In this document: positions 41,828 through 50,391 of the stretch, in pieces
Position numbering within the stretch: position 1 is the stretch's first letter
How the letters are laid out: every line of letters starts with the position of its first letter
Assembly (NCBI GenBank): GCA_934655755.1
Contig: CAKUHA010000001.1
Location: 186,001 to 250,000 of the forward strand
Direction: 5' to 3'
DNA: 64,000 bases
From: an uncultured Collinsella sp.
Lineage (GTDB): Bacteria > Actinomycetota > Coriobacteriia > Coriobacteriales > Coriobacteriaceae
The notes under the pieces: model-generated
Databases searched by the model: none
Told to the model about the DNA's origin: nothing
The model's input: the letters and a program-made list of their open reading frames with translations, nothing else
Program-made: the position numbers and the translations under genes

Positions 41828-43258
41828 ATGGCTCTTTGGGGTGGTCGTTTTGAGGCGGGCGTGGCCGAGGTCACGCAGGAGTTCGGTGCGTCGCTGCCGG
41901 TCGACAAGCATCTCTATAAGCAGGATATCGCCGGTTCCAAGGCACACGCCAAGATGCTGGCCGCACAGGGCATCATCAGCGTTGAGGATGAGCAAGCGAT
42001 TGCCGAGGGCCTGACCGGAATCGAGCAGGACATCGATGCCGGCAACTTTACCTTCGACATCAACGACGAGGACATCCATATGTCCATCGAGAGTGAGCTG
42101 ACGCGCCGCATCGGCGAGGCTGGCAAGCGCCTGCACACCGGCCGTTCGCGCAACGACCAGGTGGCGACCGATACGCGCTTGGGCGTCAAGGCGTTGGCAA
42201 AGGAGCTCATGGAGGCCAACCTGCAGCTGCGTCACGTGCTGGTGGATGCGGCCAAGAAGTATGACAAGGTCATTCTGCCGGGCTATACGCACATGCAGCA
42301 TGCTCAGCCTGTGCTGCTCTCGCACCATCTGCTTGCCTATTCCTGGATGTTCGCCCGCGATTTTACGCGCCTGAAGGCCGCCTTTGATGCTGCCGACAAC
42401 TGCCCGTTGGGCGCTGCCGCGCTCGCTGGTACTAGCTATCCGCTCGATCGCCAGATGACGGCTGCCGAGCTTGGTTTTGCGGGCGTGATCCCCAACTCGC
42501 TCGATGCTGTTTCGGACCGCGATTTCCTGCTCGACCTGCACTATGCCGGCTCCGTCATGGCCATGCACCTCTCGCGCCTTTCCGAGGAGATCGTGTTGTG
42601 GTCGAGCTCCGAGTTCGGTTTCATCACGCTGTCTGACTCGTACTCCACCGGCTCTTCCATTATGCCGCAGAAGAAGAACCCCGATTTCGCCGAACTCATC
42701 CGTGGCAAGAGCGGCCGCGTGTACGGCAACCTGGTCCAGCTGCTGGTGACCATGAAGGGCCTGCCGCTGGCCTACAACAAGGACCTGCAGGAGGATAAGG
42801 AGGGCGCTCTCGACACGGCCCACACGCTTATGCAGTGCCTGTCCGTTATGGCCGGTATGATCTCGACCTGGACCGTCAACGAGGATGCCATGGCGCGCGA
42901 GTGCGGCGTGGGTCACCTGGCCGCCACCGACGTTGCCGACTACCTGGCTAAGCGCGGCCTGCCGTTCCGCGAGGCGCACGCCGTGGTGGGCCACCTGGTC
43001 CTGATGTGTGAGAAGCGCGGTTGCAACCTTGAGGATTTGCCGTTTGAGGTCTTCCAGGAGGCAAGCCCGCTCTTTGAGCACGATATTACCGAGGCGCTCG
43101 ATATTCCTTCGATCGTTGCCGCGCGTACGACCGAGGGCGGTACCGCGCCTGCTGCCGTTGCCGTGCAGCTGGAGTGCGCCGAGGCGCAGCTTTCGGCCGA
43201 CGAGGGTGCGTTTGGTTCGCTGACCAAGGTCGTCGAGATGGGTCATGGGGCAAACTAA
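41828..43258 (+). CDS. argH: Argininosuccinate lyase
   Basis: Cleaves argininosuccinate to arginine and fumarate. 476 residues from the ATG at 41828 (AAAGGGGA upstream; an in-frame ATG 21 bases earlier coincides with the ribosome site). Fumarase-superfamily signature GSSIMPQKKNPDFAEL with the catalytic Ser loop, plus GRSRNDQVATDTRL and YTHMQHAQPVLLSHHLLAY. Second enzyme of the argG-argH pair. Confidence 0.97.
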   Translation: MALWGGRFEAGVAEVTQEFGASLPVDKHLYKQDIAGSKAHAKMLAAQGIISVEDEQAIAEGLTGIEQDIDAGNFTFDINDEDIHMSIESELTRRIGEAGKRLHTGRSRNDQVATDTRLGVKALAKELMEANLQLRHVLVDAAKKYDKVILPGYTHMQHAQPVLLSHHLLAYSWMFARDFTRLKAAFDAADNCPLGAAALAGTSYPLDRQMTAAELGFAGVIPNSLDAVSDRDFLLDLHYAGSVMAMHLSRLSEEIVLWSSSEFGFITLSDSYSTGSSIMPQKKNPDFAELIRGKSGRVYGNLVQLLVTMKGLPLAYNKDLQEDKEGALDTAHTLMQCLSVMAGMISTWTVNEDAMARECGVGHLAATDVADYLAKRGLPFREAHAVVGHLVLMCEKRGCNLEDLPFEVFQEASPLFEHDITEALDIPSIVAARTTEGGTAPAAVAVQLECAEAQLSADEGAFGSLTKVVEMGHGAN

Positions 43259-43299
43259 CGCTACCGCGGCGCTTACCTCACTTGTCATATTTTGCTTTT

Positions 43300-43330
43300 A
43301 CGGGCGTCCTCTACGGCGGGCGTCCGTTTT
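43300..43330 (+). terminator. Terminator after argH
   Basis: ACGGGCGTCC / GGGCGTCCGT stem (43300-43309, 43318-43327) with two G-U pairs and TTTT. Confidence 0.8.
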
Positions 43331-43627
43331 GTTATGGAGAGGGGGCTTGTCGAGAACTTTTGTAAGACCTTTGCGCAGGTTGTGAAGGGGATACGCTCAC
43401 GGGCGGCAATCGACCGTCTGTTCTGTTCGTTGCAGTTGGAAGTGGGGCGGATGGTACTCTAGTCGGGCTTCGAAACAGAAGTGACACATATGGAGCGCTT
43501 CAATAAATAATAGCGTTTCAATACATGGCTTTTTGTTTTACTGCAGCAAGAACTCTGTTACGATGCAGTCCAGGCGGGTGCCGGAATGGGACTTGGGCAC
43601 GCGCGAACCTACTTGAAAGGCTACCTT
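43331..43627 (+). promoter_or_regulatory. 297-base gap with ndk promoter
   Basis: Becomes AT-rich after about 43480. TTTACT (43537-43542), 16-base spacer, TACGAT (43559-43564) is a plausible ndk promoter; GAAAGG before the ATG is the ribosome site. A 42-codon frame at 43335 lacks a ribosome site and is not called. Confidence 0.5.
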
Positions 43628-44032
43628 ATGGCTATCGAGAAGACCTTCATCATGATTAAGCCCGACGCCGTGCGCGATCGCAAGATTGGCGAGATTGTTG
43701 CTCGCATCGAGCGCAGCGGCCTTGTCATCGAGCGCATGGAGATGACCACGCTTGACCGTGCCACTGTCGAGGAGCACTATGCCCACCTAGCAGATAAGCC
43801 CTTCTTTGGCGGTCTTTGCGACTTTATGACGAGCGGCCCGGTCGTCAAGATGGTTGTTTCCGGCCTTTCCGCCGTCTCCAAGATGCGCACCCTTATGGGC
43901 GCTACCAACCCGCTTGATGCCGCCCCCGGCACCATCCGCGGCGACTTTGCCGTCGATGTTAACGCCAACGTGATCCATGGCTCCGATTGCCTGGAGAACG
44001 CTGAGATCGAGATCAAGCGTTTCTTTGGCTAA
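43628..44032 (+). CDS. ndk: Nucleoside diphosphate kinase
   Basis: Transfers the gamma phosphate between nucleoside triphosphates and diphosphates through a phosphohistidine. 134 residues from the ATG at 43628. Starts EKTFIMIKPDAVRDRKIGEI; the active-site histidine is in NVIHGSDCLENAEIEIKRFF. Length is standard. Confidence 0.97.
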   Translation: MAIEKTFIMIKPDAVRDRKIGEIVARIERSGLVIERMEMTTLDRATVEEHYAHLADKPFFGGLCDFMTSGPVVKMVVSGLSAVSKMRTLMGATNPLDAAPGTIRGDFAVDVNANVIHGSDCLENAEIEIKRFFG

Positions 44033-44070
44033 ACCAGCTTTGACTCCTTAAAGCTGTTAGCGTGTGGCTT

Positions 44071-44105
44071 GGGCGCCGCGGAACTCCATCCGCGGCGCCC
44101 TTTTT
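44071..44105 (+). terminator. Terminator after ndk
   Basis: Perfect 12-base GC stem GGGCGCCGCGGA (44071-44082) / 44089-44100, loop ACTCCA, then TTTTT. Confidence 0.92.
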
Positions 44106-44120
44106 ATGTCTAAAACTACA

Positions 44121-44159
44121 AAGGGGTCCGCTCGGATGTGTGTTCCGAGCGGACCCCTT
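44121..44159 (-). terminator. Terminator after rpiB
   Basis: Perfect 16-base stem AAGGGGTCCGCTCGGA (44121-44136) / 44144-44159, loop TGTGTGT; on the minus strand it runs into TTTGTAGTTTT. Confidence 0.85.
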
Positions 44160-44185
44160 GTCGTTGGTGGGTGGCATTGTGTGCC

Positions 44186-44653
44186 TTAAGCCTCGTCGAC
44201 GACCTTGAGGCCGCGGGTCTGGTCAATCTCGTTGAGGAGATTGACGCGACGCTCATGACGGCCGCCCTCAAACTCGGCGTCGAGCCACTCGTCGACGATC
44301 ATCTTGGCGAGCTCGGAGCCTACGACGCGAGCGCCAAAAGCGAGCACGTTGGTGTTGTTGTGCATGCGGGAGAGCTTGGCGCTGAAAGGCTCGGAGCATA
44401 CGACGGCGCGCACGCCCTCGACCTTGTTGGCGGCCAGGCTGATGCCGACGCCGGTACCGCAGATCAGGATGCCCAGGTCGACGTCGCCGTTGGCAACGGC
44501 CTTGCCCACCTTGTAGCCGGCGATGGGGTAGTCGAAGCTCTCGGAGGTGTCGGTGCCAAAGTTCACGACCTCACAACCGCGCTCCTTCAGGTGCTCGGAA
44601 ATGATGTTCTTGAGCTCGACGGCGGCGTGGTCGTTACCGATACCGATCTTCAT
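44186..44653 (-). CDS. rpiB: Ribose-5-phosphate isomerase B (RpiB/LacAB family)
   Basis: Interconverts ribose 5-phosphate and ribulose 5-phosphate. 155 residues. GIGNDHAAVELK at the N-terminus, the catalytic cysteine in ILICGTGVGISLAANK, and HNNTNVLAFGARVVG are the family blocks. GAGAGGAA precedes the ATG at 44653. Single-gene unit, convergent with ndk. Confidence 0.94.
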   Translation of the reverse strand: MKIGIGNDHAAVELKNIISEHLKERGCEVVNFGTDTSESFDYPIAGYKVGKAVANGDVDLGILICGTGVGISLAANKVEGVRAVVCSEPFSAKLSRMHNNTNVLAFGARVVGSELAKMIVDEWLDAEFEGGRHERRVNLLNEIDQTRGLKVVDEA

Positions 44654-44922
44654 GGATGGTTCCTCTCTGGTCCGTGCGGCGGAATTGCTAAAGGTTTTAC
44701 CGCGTTCGACTGCATGATAGCGCGTCTTTTGCGCAAACGCTCGAGCGTTTTTTGGTCAAACGCTTTATCGATGTTGAACATCAGTTCATCACGAAATTTG
44801 CCATCAGGTTGTCCCGAGCAGCCGTCTGCCGGAATCCGGGTTGCGGTTTTTGGGACCTTGGTATCAAATGAAGACGATGAATATGTATAAGAAGTAACTC
44901 GTTATGTATATAGGAGGCGCCA
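44654..44922. promoter_or_regulatory. Divergent gap between rpiB and the cyuA-like gene
   Basis: Contains the 16-base palindrome AAACGCTCGAGCGTTT (44735-44750), an operator candidate, and a GTCCC...GGGAC pair (about 44807-44861) enclosing further complementarity. TATAAG lies about 40 bases before the downstream start, with AGGAGG as its ribosome site. A 58-codon frame from 44714 has no ribosome site. Confidence 0.4.
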
Positions 44923-46242
44923 ATGCCCACCGATTCCATCCGCGATGCTGCGTTCTGTGACGTTTTAAACCGCGAGCTTGTTTGCGCGCTTGGCTGCACT
45001 GAGCCTATTGCCGTTGCCTATGCGGCAGCGCTTGCGAGCCAGACGCTCGGCTGCGAACCAGAGCATATGGACGTTGCCTGTTCGGGCAATATTATCAAGA
45101 ACGTCAAGAGCGTGACTGTGCCCAACTCGGGCGGCATGCACGGTATTGAGGCCGCAGCGGTGCTGGGCGCTGTGGGCGGCGACGCCAAGAGTGCGCTCGA
45201 GGTGCTCGAGAGGGTTGACGATGAAGACCGCGCTCGCGTGTCCGAGCTGCTTGCCGATGCTGACTACTGCGATGTGTCGCTTGCCGAGGGCGTGCCCAAT
45301 CTGTATATCAAGGTGACTGCCACGGCCGGGGGCCACACCGCGGTCGTCGAGATCACCGACCACCACACCAATGTGACGTGTCATACGCTCGACGGGATCC
45401 CGGTGTGTGGCAAGTCGGCAGGGGAGTGCGCCGTCTGCGCCGAGCGCGTGGTTGCTGAGCGCGCTGCCGATAGCGCCGATACGCCCATGAGCATCGAGTC
45501 CATCATCGACTTTATCCAGGACGGCGATATTGAGGGCGCTCGAGCCGCCGTTGAGCGTCAGATTGAGCTGAATGGCGCCATTAGCGCCGAGGGCCTGGCA
45601 CACGCTTGGGGCGCCGAGGTCGGCCGCACCTTGCTGGGCGCTCGCGCCGACGACGTCGCTTGTCGCGCCCGTGCCCGTGCGGCCGCCGGATCCGACGCCC
45701 GCATGAACGGCTGTGCCTTGCCGGTCGCTATTGTGTGCGGCTCGGGCAACCAGGGCATTACCTGTGCGCTGCCCGTTATGGAGTATGCCGAGTACCTACG
45801 CTGCGACCACGAGCGCCTGGTGCGCGCCGTGATGCTGTCCGACCTGATCGCCGTGCATATTAAGAGCTATATTGGCGCGCTTTCGGCGTTTTGTGGTGCT
45901 ATTTGTGCTGCGTGCGGCGCCGGCGCTGCCATTACGTGGTTGTGCGGAGGCACGCGCGAGCAGATTGGCGCGACGGTCTCCAACACGCTCGGTAACGTGG
46001 GCGGCATCGTGTGCGACGGCGCCAAGGCGAGTTGCGCTGCCAAGATTTCAGCGGCCGTGGACGCTGCGATTCTGGGTCACGATATGGCCATGCAGGGCCG
46101 CGGCTTCCGCGCCGGTGAGGGCCTGATCCAGGACACCGTCGAGCAGACGATCGCCAGTATGGGCTACGTTGGCCGCGTGGGCATGAAGGACACCGACGTC
46201 GAGATCCTCAACATCATGATCGGAAAAACCCAAGTTTGTTAG
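44923..46242 (+). CDS. cyuA: L-cysteine desulfidase family protein (CyuA/YhaM, UPF0597)
   Basis: 439 residues. Family members carry a [4Fe-4S] cluster and break L-cysteine to pyruvate, ammonia and sulfide under anaerobiosis; the fold is related to L-serine dehydratase. Hallmarks: ALGCTEPIAVAYAAA (Cys25), CSGNIIKNVKSVTVPNSGGMHGI, CGSGNQGITCALPV and GGIVCDGAKASCAAKI, with many further Cys. AGGAGG precedes the ATG at 44923. Whether the preferred substrate is cysteine or serine cannot be told from sequence. Confidence 0.88.
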   Translation: MPTDSIRDAAFCDVLNRELVCALGCTEPIAVAYAAALASQTLGCEPEHMDVACSGNIIKNVKSVTVPNSGGMHGIEAAAVLGAVGGDAKSALEVLERVDDEDRARVSELLADADYCDVSLAEGVPNLYIKVTATAGGHTAVVEITDHHTNVTCHTLDGIPVCGKSAGECAVCAERVVAERAADSADTPMSIESIIDFIQDGDIEGARAAVERQIELNGAISAEGLAHAWGAEVGRTLLGARADDVACRARARAAAGSDARMNGCALPVAIVCGSGNQGITCALPVMEYAEYLRCDHERLVRAVMLSDLIAVHIKSYIGALSAFCGAICAACGAGAAITWLCGGTREQIGATVSNTLGNVGGIVCDGAKASCAAKISAAVDAAILGHDMAMQGRGFRAGEGLIQDTVEQTIASMGYVGRVGMKDTDVEILNIMIGKTQVC

Positions 46243-46249
46243 TTACTTA

Positions 46250-46277
46250 GTTACGCGGGTTTTCCAACCCGCGTAAC
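46250..46277. repeat. Perfect 12-base-arm hairpin after cyuA
   Basis: GTTACGCGGGTT (46250-46261), loop TTCC, and its complement (46266-46277). No T-run follows; begins eight bases after the cyuA stop. Confidence 0.85.
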
Positions 46278-46385
46278 CAGTTGACGCTGCACCTGAGGTT
46301 CCGCCGTTCTGCCGAACGGCGGACCAGTTGACGCTGCACCTGAGGTTCCGCCGTTCTGCCGAACGGCGGACCAGCCGACGCTGCA
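46276..46385. repeat. 47-base tandem repeat, 2.3 copies, each with a hairpin
   Basis: Copies at 46276-46322 and 46323-46369 are identical apart from context; a 16-base partial third copy is at 46370-46385. Each full unit begins ACCAGTTGACGCTGCACC and contains CCGCCGTTC-TGCC-GAACGGCGG. Non-coding, between convergent genes. Confidence 0.92.
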
Positions 46386-46483
46386 AACCCGCCAGAGCGG
46401 CAATCTGCCTTTCAACTTCGGCGACATGATCAAAAGATCAATGCCGCCTCGTTTCAAGGCACCTTGCTCGCTCTGACGGGTTT
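46385..46483. repeat. Long imperfect palindrome (L3)
   Basis: 99-base dyad. Outer arms AAACCCGCCAGAGCG / CGCTCTGACGGGTTT (one mismatch), continuing with scattered matches to a TGATC-AAAA-GATCA tip. TTTT at the right end may let it terminate cyuA. Confidence 0.82.
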
Positions 46484-46533
46484 TCGCTGTCGGTGCCAAA
46501 ACATCGACGTTGTTTCTGTTGGGGCGAGGAGTG

Positions 46534-47292
46534 CTATGACAGTTCTTCGGCCACTTGGTGCTCGTAGAAGGCTTCTACCACGGCGTTGAAGTTGCGGGCG
46601 AAGTCTTCCATGGTGCCGCGCCAGGTGGCTCGGCTCGGCTTGCCCTGGCCCACGTAGGCGGTTTGAATACCGCAGTCGGGGTTGGGGAAGTCGCGCTTGG
46701 GGTCGTTGCCCACCATAAGCACCTCGTGCGGCTCAAGACCCATAACCTGCAGCTGCTCAAGATAATAGGTGGCATCGGGTTTGCAACGAGTGGCGTTGCC
46801 CATGTGCGTGACGAGCTCAAAGGGCACGTCAGTCAGCTCACCCCAGCCCATGCGGCACTCGATGACGCCCTGGGGAAAGCTGGGGTTGGTGAAGAGCGCG
46901 CAGCGCAGTCCCGCGTCCTGCACGGCCTGGAGCGCGGCGTGCGCGCCGGGCATGGCCTTCGCGTTGATCGTGTCGTCGTTCTTGTACGGCAGCACCTCGC
47001 GCTCATAATAGGTAAATGCCTCGTAGATGGTGGGGTCCGAGAGGCAGATACCGCATCGGCGCTTGACTTCTTCCTGGTAAAACGCAAGGTTGGTGCGATT
47101 GTCCGTGCCGCTGCGTCGGTTGGCGTTGAGGTCGACCAGAATGGTGCCGAGGCGTGCCATCGTACCGCCACGGCTGCGACGTCCGATATCCGCGAGCATC
47201 GACGAGACATCCTTAAAATAGCGAAGGATGAACGCATTGAGGTTGATGCTAAGAAGCGTTTCGTCCATATCGAAAACGACAGCTTTGAGCAC
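46534..47292 (-). CDS. HAD-superfamily hydrolase (YjjG-like)
   Basis: 252 residues from the GTG at 47292, chosen because GAAAGGTG lies about six bases upstream and the protein then starts directly at the first strand, LKAVVFDMDETLL (Asp8, Asp10). Motif II is ALFTNPSFP, motif III CKPDATYY, motif IV MVGNDPKRDFPN. A helical cap between motifs I and II places it in subclass I. Nucleotide or sugar phosphatase activity is possible; the substrate is unknown. Convergent with cyuA across the repeat cluster. Confidence 0.88.
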   Translation of the reverse strand: MLKAVVFDMDETLLSINLNAFILRYFKDVSSMLADIGRRSRGGTMARLGTILVDLNANRRSGTDNRTNLAFYQEEVKRRCGICLSDPTIYEAFTYYEREVLPYKNDDTINAKAMPGAHAALQAVQDAGLRCALFTNPSFPQGVIECRMGWGELTDVPFELVTHMGNATRCKPDATYYLEQLQVMGLEPHEVLMVGNDPKRDFPNPDCGIQTAYVGQGKPSRATWRGTMEDFARNFNAVVEAFYEHQVAEELS

Positions 47293-47607
47293 GCGAGCAC
47301 CTTTCTCATAAATTCGATCTAGAATCGTTGGCTCCGGATACTTTACCCCAAAGCCAACTTGCTCACTGCTTATCGTCAAGTTGTGGAGACAGCAGTTCAT
47401 AAGATTACGAAAAAGTCTCCACACGCGTAAAAAATCGCAGTTCACGCTTGAAATCGAACTCATTTCCCCGTAACCTATACGAACGTGATTGCATAAGCAT
47501 CACATTAGTATCTGTCGGCTCCCGAGTGTTCCTAAACGTTGTGTGCTTGTCGCACCCTTCTGTAGGTCCTAGCAATCGGGGCCCCGTAGTTCGAAAGGGG
47601 TCCACCT
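47293..47607. promoter_or_regulatory. 315-base divergent promoter region between HAD gene and rpsA
   Basis: AT-rich. Holds an inverted repeat TGTGGAGAC (47382-47390) / GTCTCCACA (47415-47423) separated by 24 bases, and -10-like TATACG and TAGTAT hexamers on the plus strand that may drive rpsA; no perfect promoter pair. No ORF with a ribosome site seen. Confidence 0.4.
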
Positions 47608-48774
47608 TTGAGTGAGATTCAGAACTCGTCCATTTTCTCTCTTGACGATGTCAACGAGGAGGAGATGAACAACCTCATCGACGGTACGATTACCGACTTT
47701 GATGAGGGCGATCTCGTTAACGGCACTGTCGTTAAGATCGAGCATGACGAGGTGCTCGTTGACATCGGATTCAAGTCCGAGGGCGTTATCCCGGTCCGCG
47801 AGCTGTCCATCCGCAAGGACGCTAACCCTGCAGACATCGTTGCACTCGGTGATCCCATCGAGGCTCTGGTTCTCCAGAAGGAGGACAAGGACGGTCGTCT
47901 GGTCCTGTCCAAGAAGCGTGCCGAGTACGAGCGTGCTTGGAACCGCATCGAGGAGAAGTTCAACTCCGGCGAGAACGTCGAGGGCGAGGTTATCGAGGTT
48001 GTCAAGGGCGGCCTGATCCTCGACATCGGCCTGCGTGGCTTCCTGCCCGCTTCCCTCGTCGACCTCCGTCGTGTCAAGGACCTCACCTCCTACATGGGCA
48101 CCCGCATCGAGGCCCGCGTCATCGAGATGGACCGCAACCGCAACAACGTTGTCCTCTCCCGTCGCGTCGTGCTCGAGGAGTCCCGTAAGGCCGAGCGCTC
48201 CGAGATTCTGTCCAAGCTCAAGTCCGGCATGCGTCTCCAGGGCACCGTTTCCTCCATCGTCGACTTCGGCGCCTTCGTCGACCTCGGCGGTATCGACGGC
48301 CTCATCCACATCTCCGAGCTTTCCTGGAACCACGTCAACCATCCTTCCGAGGTTGTCAAGGTCGGCCAGGAGGTCGAGGTCGAGGTTCTCGACGTCGATC
48401 TCAACCGCGAGCGCATCTCCCTCGGTCTCAAGCAGACCACCGAGGATCCGTGGCGTGCACTGGTCAAGAAGTACCCCGTCGGCGCTATCGTCGAGGGCAC
48501 TGTGACCAAGCTTGTCCCGTTCGGCGCTTTCGTCGACCTGGGCGAGGGCATCGAGGGCCTGGTGCACATCTCCGAGATGGCCAACAAGCACGTCGATCAG
48601 CCTTCTCAGGTCACCCACGTGGGCGACAAGGTTCAGGTCAAGGTCATGGAGATCGACCTCGACCGTCGTCGTATCTCCCTGTCCATGAAGTCCGCTGCTG
48701 AGACTCTGGGCGTCGAGATCGAGGTCACCCCGCTGCCTTCCGAGAAGAAGGACGATGAGACCGACGCCGAGTAA
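47608..48774 (+). CDS. rpsA: 30S ribosomal protein S1
   Basis: RNA-binding protein that helps mRNA onto the 30S subunit. 388 residues from a TTG start at 47608 with AAAGGGG seven bases upstream. Four S1 (OB-fold) domains at about 35-100, 118-185, 203-272 and 289-358; domains 3 and 4 are the most canonical (VDFGAFVDLGGIDGLIHISELSW, VPFGAFVDLGEGIEGLVHISEMA). An acidic head and tail flank them. Four repeats is the actinobacterial/Firmicute form rather than the six of E. coli. Codon use is strongly biased to C/G endings, as expected for high expression. Confidence 0.95.
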   Translation: MSEIQNSSIFSLDDVNEEEMNNLIDGTITDFDEGDLVNGTVVKIEHDEVLVDIGFKSEGVIPVRELSIRKDANPADIVALGDPIEALVLQKEDKDGRLVLSKKRAEYERAWNRIEEKFNSGENVEGEVIEVVKGGLILDIGLRGFLPASLVDLRRVKDLTSYMGTRIEARVIEMDRNRNNVVLSRRVVLEESRKAERSEILSKLKSGMRLQGTVSSIVDFGAFVDLGGIDGLIHISELSWNHVNHPSEVVKVGQEVEVEVLDVDLNRERISLGLKQTTEDPWRALVKKYPVGAIVEGTVTKLVPFGAFVDLGEGIEGLVHISEMANKHVDQPSQVTHVGDKVQVKVMEIDLDRRRISLSMKSAAETLGVEIEVTPLPSEKKDDETDAE

Positions 48775-48798
48775 ATCGGTTTGACGATCACTTGTTTT

Positions 48799-48833
48799 AA
48801 GGGATCCGTCCGTAATGGGCGGGTCCCTTTTTG
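48799..48833 (+). terminator. Terminator after rpsA
   Basis: AAGGGATCCGTCC / GGGCGGGTCCCTT stem with G-U pairs and a GTAAT loop, followed by TTTTTG. Confidence 0.88.
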
Positions 48834-49097
48834 TTTGCGATTGAGACGGCAGACTGTCGTCAACGTTTTTCGTTTGCTATTGCGTTGTCGCGGTATGAAA
48901 AAACGCCGACATCCCGCCTCGGGGAGGAGGCGGGAACGCACCGAGTAGACGGAGGGGTGCGGAGCGCGGTCGCGTCTCGACTGACGACGTTGCCCATCGA
49001 CGGGACTATTGTAACGCATGGGCGGTTCTTGGTTTATCGTGTCGAGCGCTTGTGTTGTGTCGTTATGCCTGGCGGCGGTGTGCTACACTTTTGCACT
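48834..49097 (+). promoter_or_regulatory. Gap upstream of RNase P RNA
   Basis: Contains a TCCCGCCTC-GGGGAG-GAGGCGGGA hairpin (48912-48935) of unknown role and, near the RNA gene, TACACT (49084-49089), a plausible -10 placed to start transcription at the mature 5' end. No gene seen. Confidence 0.45.
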
Positions 49098-49459
49098 GCT
49101 GAGTGGGCCAGACGGTCGCGCGATGTACTGCTTGCGGTACGCGTGAGGAAAGTCCGGGCTCCAGAGGGCGGGATGCCGGCTAACGGCCGGGCGGAGTGAT
49201 CCGACGGAAAGCGCCGCAGAAAAGAAGACTCCCACCTGCGCCGCAAGGCGTAAAGGGAAAAGCTGAAACGGTGGTGTAAGAGACCACCAGCGTCGTGGCA
49301 ACACGGCGGCTTGGCAAGCCCCATCCGGAGCAAGCGCGAATAGGAACGCTATGGGCCGGCCCGGTCCGCGTTCGGGTAGCGTGCGTGGAACTGCACGGTA
49401 ACGTGCAGACAAGATAAATGACCGTTCACGACAGAACCCGGCTTATCGGCCCACTCAGC
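49098..49459 (+). ncRNA. rnpB: RNase P RNA, bacterial type A
   Basis: About 362 nt. The P1 helix pairs GCTGAGTGGGCC (49098-49109) with 49448-49459. Universal core segments follow in order: GAGGAAAGTCCGGGCTCC (CR I), the CCGGCTAACGGCCGGGCGG hairpin, AGCTGAAACGGTGGTGTAAG, GGCAAGCCCCATCCGGAGCAAG with GAATAGGAACG (CR II/III), and ACAGAACCCGGCTTATCGGCCCACTC (CR V) at the 3' end. Catalytic RNA maturing tRNA 5' ends. Confidence 0.96.
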
Positions 49460-49474
49460 TTTCTTGTTGACGCT

Positions 49475-49578
49475 GCGACGGCGTCAGCTGGCTGATTTGG
49501 CGCTCATTCGTCGGTCGCCGCCATAAGGCGTGCTCCCTCCTCTTTCGGGCCAAATCGACTCAGCTGACGCCGTCTCGC
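49475..49578. repeat. Long palindrome (L4) downstream of rnpB
   Basis: Arms 49475-49501 (GCGACGGCGTCAGCTG start, ATTTGGC end) and 49549-49578, small gaps, with a 47-base interior containing CGCC/GGCG. TTTTT follows at 49581, so it may terminate rnpB. Confidence 0.78.
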
Positions 49579-49688
49579 TGTTTTTGCCTGCTCTTCGGCG
49601 TTTCCGTTCTATTTAGGCGGTCAACCGAAACTGCCATTGCCGTATTATTGAGGCTGTTTGTTGCTTTGCTTGTGTTTGAGGGGCTTTG

Positions 49689-50324
49689 TTGGACAGCTAT
49701 TTTACTTTGCAATCGAATATTGAGGCTAAGGGCGAGTTTGTCGACCGCAAGAGTCGCTTTATTGCCCAGCTGGTCCATGTTGAGTCCGAGGACGAGGCGA
49801 ATGCCTTTATCGAAATGGTTCGCAAACGCCATTATGATGCTCGCCATAATGTGCCCGCGTGGATTTTGGTTGACGGGCGCGAGCGTCAGAGCGATGACGG
49901 CGAGCCGAGCCGTACGAGCGGCATGCCCACGCTCGAGGTGCTTCGCGGTGCGGGGCTCAAAAACGTGTGCTGTGTGGTCACGCGCTATTTTGGCGGCACG
50001 TTGTTGGGGCCCGGCGGCCTGGTACGTGCCTATACAGCGGCGACGCAGGCGGCGGTTGCGGCGGCGCAGGAAGCCGGGCAGATCGTTGAGATGACGAGCG
50101 TTGTGCCCGTTGACGTGCATGTGGCTTATCCGCAGTATGAGCAGGTGCTTCGTCTGGCGCAGGACTCGGGCGCCAAGGTTTCGGGCACCGATTACGCGGA
50201 CGCCGTGACGATTCATTTGGTGTTTAAAGCGGGGGAGCAGGAGCCGTTTTGCGCAAAGATGCGCGAGCTTATGGCTGGCCGCGAGGATATTGAGGCCAGC
50301 GCCCCCGAGTTTGCCGAGTTTTAA
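49689..50324 (+). CDS. yigZ: YigZ/IMPACT-family protein
   Basis: 211 residues from a TTG start at 49689; GAGGGG ends six bases upstream, so it is preferred over the TTG at 49686. Two-domain UPF0029/Impact protein: SKFxAxL-type N-terminal stretch (KGEFVDRKSRFIAQLVHVES), NVPAWILVDGRERQSDDGEPSRTSGMP and VCCVVTRYFGGTLLGPGGLVRAYTAAT are diagnostic. Related to the eukaryotic regulator of GCN2; the bacterial role is not established. Confidence 0.93.
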   Translation: MDSYFTLQSNIEAKGEFVDRKSRFIAQLVHVESEDEANAFIEMVRKRHYDARHNVPAWILVDGRERQSDDGEPSRTSGMPTLEVLRGAGLKNVCCVVTRYFGGTLLGPGGLVRAYTAATQAAVAAAQEAGQIVEMTSVVPVDVHVAYPQYEQVLRLAQDSGAKVSGTDYADAVTIHLVFKAGEQEPFCAKMRELMAGREDIEASAPEFAEF

Positions 50325-50327
50325 CGG

Positions 50328-50378
50328 CGACGGCCGGCGTGCTATGGGGTGTCCCGGGTGCGCCGGCTGTCGTTTTTT
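50328..50378 (+). terminator. Terminator after yigZ
   Basis: CGACGGCCGGCG (50328-50339) / CGCCGGCTGTCG (50361-50372), one G-U, then six T. Confidence 0.88.
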
Positions 50379-50391
50379 CTGTTGCCGTTAT

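Noticed and set aside
43335..43463. 42-codon frame after argH (starts MERGLVENFCK)
   Set aside because: No ribosome site and it starts within the terminator flank;  not enough to call a gene.
44138..44890. 250-codon plus-strand open frame over rpiB
   Set aside because: It is antisense to a clear rpiB gene and extends only by chance into the gap before cyuA; its last 58 codons have no ribosome site.
46250..46385. CRISPR array
   Set aside because: Repeats are directly adjacent 47-base units with no variable spacers, and no cas genes are near.
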